A stretch of DNA of 13,263 nt, taken from the NCBI GenBank assembly GCA_021784615.1, contig JAJYHU010000356.1:1-13263 (forward strand), in the 5' to 3' direction. The DNA is from Acidobacteriota bacterium (GTDB lineage: Bacteria > Acidobacteriota > Terriglobia > UBA7540). The translations under genes were made by a program, and so were the position numbers. Positions 13,001-13,263 of this stretch are shown here, piece after piece. Under the pieces are notes generated by a model. The model saw only the letters and a list, made by a program, of their open reading frames with translations, was not told the origin of the DNA and made no database searches. The number at the start of each line of letters is the position of its first letter. Within the stretch, counting starts at the first letter, position 1.

Positions 13001-13263
13001 CGTACCGGCCTCCGTGGGCTGATCGCCTGGAGAAGGTTCATCGATGGCCGTCAGAACCAGGTGGTTGGTTCCAGAAATAAAGTAGCGGGTGGGCAATTCG
13101 AACGTTATCGTATCAACCGAATACTCCGGGTAAAATGCGTCGCGGATATTTCCCATTTTGTAGTTCAGGATGGGATGCTGATAAAAACGCCCCATGTGCC
13201 CGTTGATAGAAACGTCCAGGGCTGAAATGCGCGGGTGCTCCACAATGAGAGCGATTTTCATCC
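10058..13263 (-). CDS. GH38-like alpha-mannosidase-family glycosidase, 5' end outside window
   Basis: The frame is open to the window edge; 1067 residues are visible from an internal Met at base 13261 (numbering used here). Residues 1-105 look like a beta-sandwich carbohydrate-binding domain, similar to the last domain of PL4 lyases (FELPTRYFISGTNHLVL). The GH38 catalytic part starts near 212 with EHLDVGYTD; D330 in SITDVPSYSW fits the nucleophile, FWWEGPDGS (373-381) is typical, and DEHTW (547-551) takes the place of the usual HHDAITG motif. Thus zinc ligands H219, D221, D330 and H549 are present. The Asp that touches mannose in Golgi mannosidase II (D472) is T550 here, and its Trp95 is Y224. 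C-terminal beta domains follow from about 600 (LIVFNPINWKRTG, SIFDK). Alpha-mannosidase is the family activity; the exact substrate is open. Export cannot be judged without the N-terminus. Confidence 0.85.
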   Translation of the reverse strand, partial: MKIALIVEHPRISALDVSINGHMGRFYQHPILNYKMGNIRDAFYPEYSVDTITFELPTRYFISGTNHLVLTAIDEPSPGDQPTEAGTPVGNSGVCYDSLEVEHQPGGKFDPRQISASVLPTIYYRNEGGQLKEMVDVFVRYHEQPRTGKVELVIGGKTYTEALPADRAFGEQRSQFAVPEFEGVTPGKVTVAINGHRRSFSQELKPGKKWTFFVVPNEHLDVGYTDYQAKVAEVHARVIDEAMELIEKHPSFTFSVDGFWEIQQFLDTRTPAEKQKLFQMIADHKIFVPAQYASLLTGFPTAETLIRSLYPSYRFSQEHDGPFDYASITDVPSYSWSYASVLAAAGLKYFIAASDNYRAPVLLFGKLHERSPFWWEGPDGSKILMWYSRHYHQILTLFGMPPQIAAGHDALPVFLQAYEHPSYKSDAVILYGTQPENQDLFPQQATLVTRWNEIYAYPKLEYSGFAKAMDYIAGQFGDSIPTFSGDGGPYWEDGIASDAYYAAMERENESRAPSAEKLSTISSLVDRRIVPDEARLRRMWNDMVLMDEHTWEFSRSVTDPHSEESVQQRKVKDSRATEAQLLVDNIMRRSMGSIANSISDPKGTLIVFNPINWKRTGLVEYDLPKGRELVDKTTGETVPYELLSSSPNYHHIRFVAENVPAMGYKAYTLEEAKAAAPKPELTMSTTLESPYYRIELDPATGAVRSIFDKQLNKELVNASSPYRFDQYVYVTGGDKMPNRLLQYRAVSPLPELTTHPAADGRLVSVFQTPFGTEARLVSSALNTPRIETSILLFNHEKKIEFINRVQKTEVFTKEGVYFAFPFAMDHPEFRYEIQNGVINPAKDMLPGAGLEWFSVQHWLSLEEGGASAAVLPLDASLVTLGDIVRGVWPKHFIERKGTVFSYVMNNYWDTNYRGGQGGDFTFRYVVTSGASLKPVDLSRLGWQEMTPLETDEVVSQDKAIDVLQPLAGAESSLVTVSNPDVLLDTWKRAADGNGTIMRFLDLGGAAGEVQVSTPLLDVKSAWLCNAMEANQQQISSTSAHGFTFSVKPHQIVTVRVEGSPTLPIPAM

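Noticed and set aside
12305..13225. Plus-strand open frame of 306 codons opposite the GH38-like N-terminal part
   Set aside because: Antisense to conserved GH38 motifs and without protein-family features.
10058..13263. Loss of the GH38 zinc His, from aligning the YYAAMER stretch (500-506) with a His-containing segment
   Set aside because: The zinc His of the family belongs to the HHDAITG motif, whose counterpart here is DEHTW with H549, so the site is probably complete.

Overview
The window looks like chromosomal DNA from a GC-rich, soil-type carbohydrate-degrading bacterium. I lean towards Acidobacteriota. The reasons are the gene style (large GH38-like enzyme, lipoprotein sialidase, sugar-porter MFS), the lack of phage or plasmid genes, and dispersed 'GTAGCGGCGG' hairpin repeats of a kind I recall from acidobacterial genomes. 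The phylum is an inference, not proven here. No rRNA, tRNA, CRISPR or transposase gene is visible.

Left part (1-5871, plus strand). The C-terminal half of an MFS sugar/proton symporter is followed by an AT-rich control region (about 635-930). Then come four genes joined by 4-nt or 1-nt stop/start overlaps: a cupin-type glucose-6-phosphate isomerase, a ROK sugar kinase, a 576-aa class I mannose-6-phosphate isomerase-like protein with an extra kinase-like N-terminal domain, and a second, longer cupin GPI-family protein. A DeoR-family repressor follows 120 nt later. Together they read as import, phosphorylation and isomerisation of a hexose, with mannose the best guess, under a sugar-phosphate-responsive repressor.

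Middle part (5872-7214). An unrecognised polytopic membrane protein with its own extended -10 promoter and strong ribosome-binding site lies between two direct copies of a 71-bp hairpin-forming repeat (61 of 71 positions identical). The second copy fills the gap between this gene and the convergent minus-strand genes.

Right part (7215-13263, minus strand). In transcription order: a GH38-like alpha-mannosidase-family enzyme running off the window edge, a UxuA-type mannonate dehydratase, a small zinc-ribbon membrane protein started by GTG and preceded by a TATAAT box, and a GH33 sialidase lipoprotein with a full catalytic set.

Overall the locus suggests use of a mannose-bearing, possibly sialylated glycan: sialidase and GH38 enzyme outside or at the envelope, symporter import, then ROK kinase, PMI and PGI conversion to fructose-6-P and glucose-6-P. 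Mannonate dehydratase adds a link to the hexuronate/2-keto-3-deoxygluconate route. The points that depart from textbook families are the kinase-like/PMI fusion, the paired cupin isomerases, changed substrate-contact residues in the ROK and GH38 proteins, and the repeat-bracketed membrane protein.
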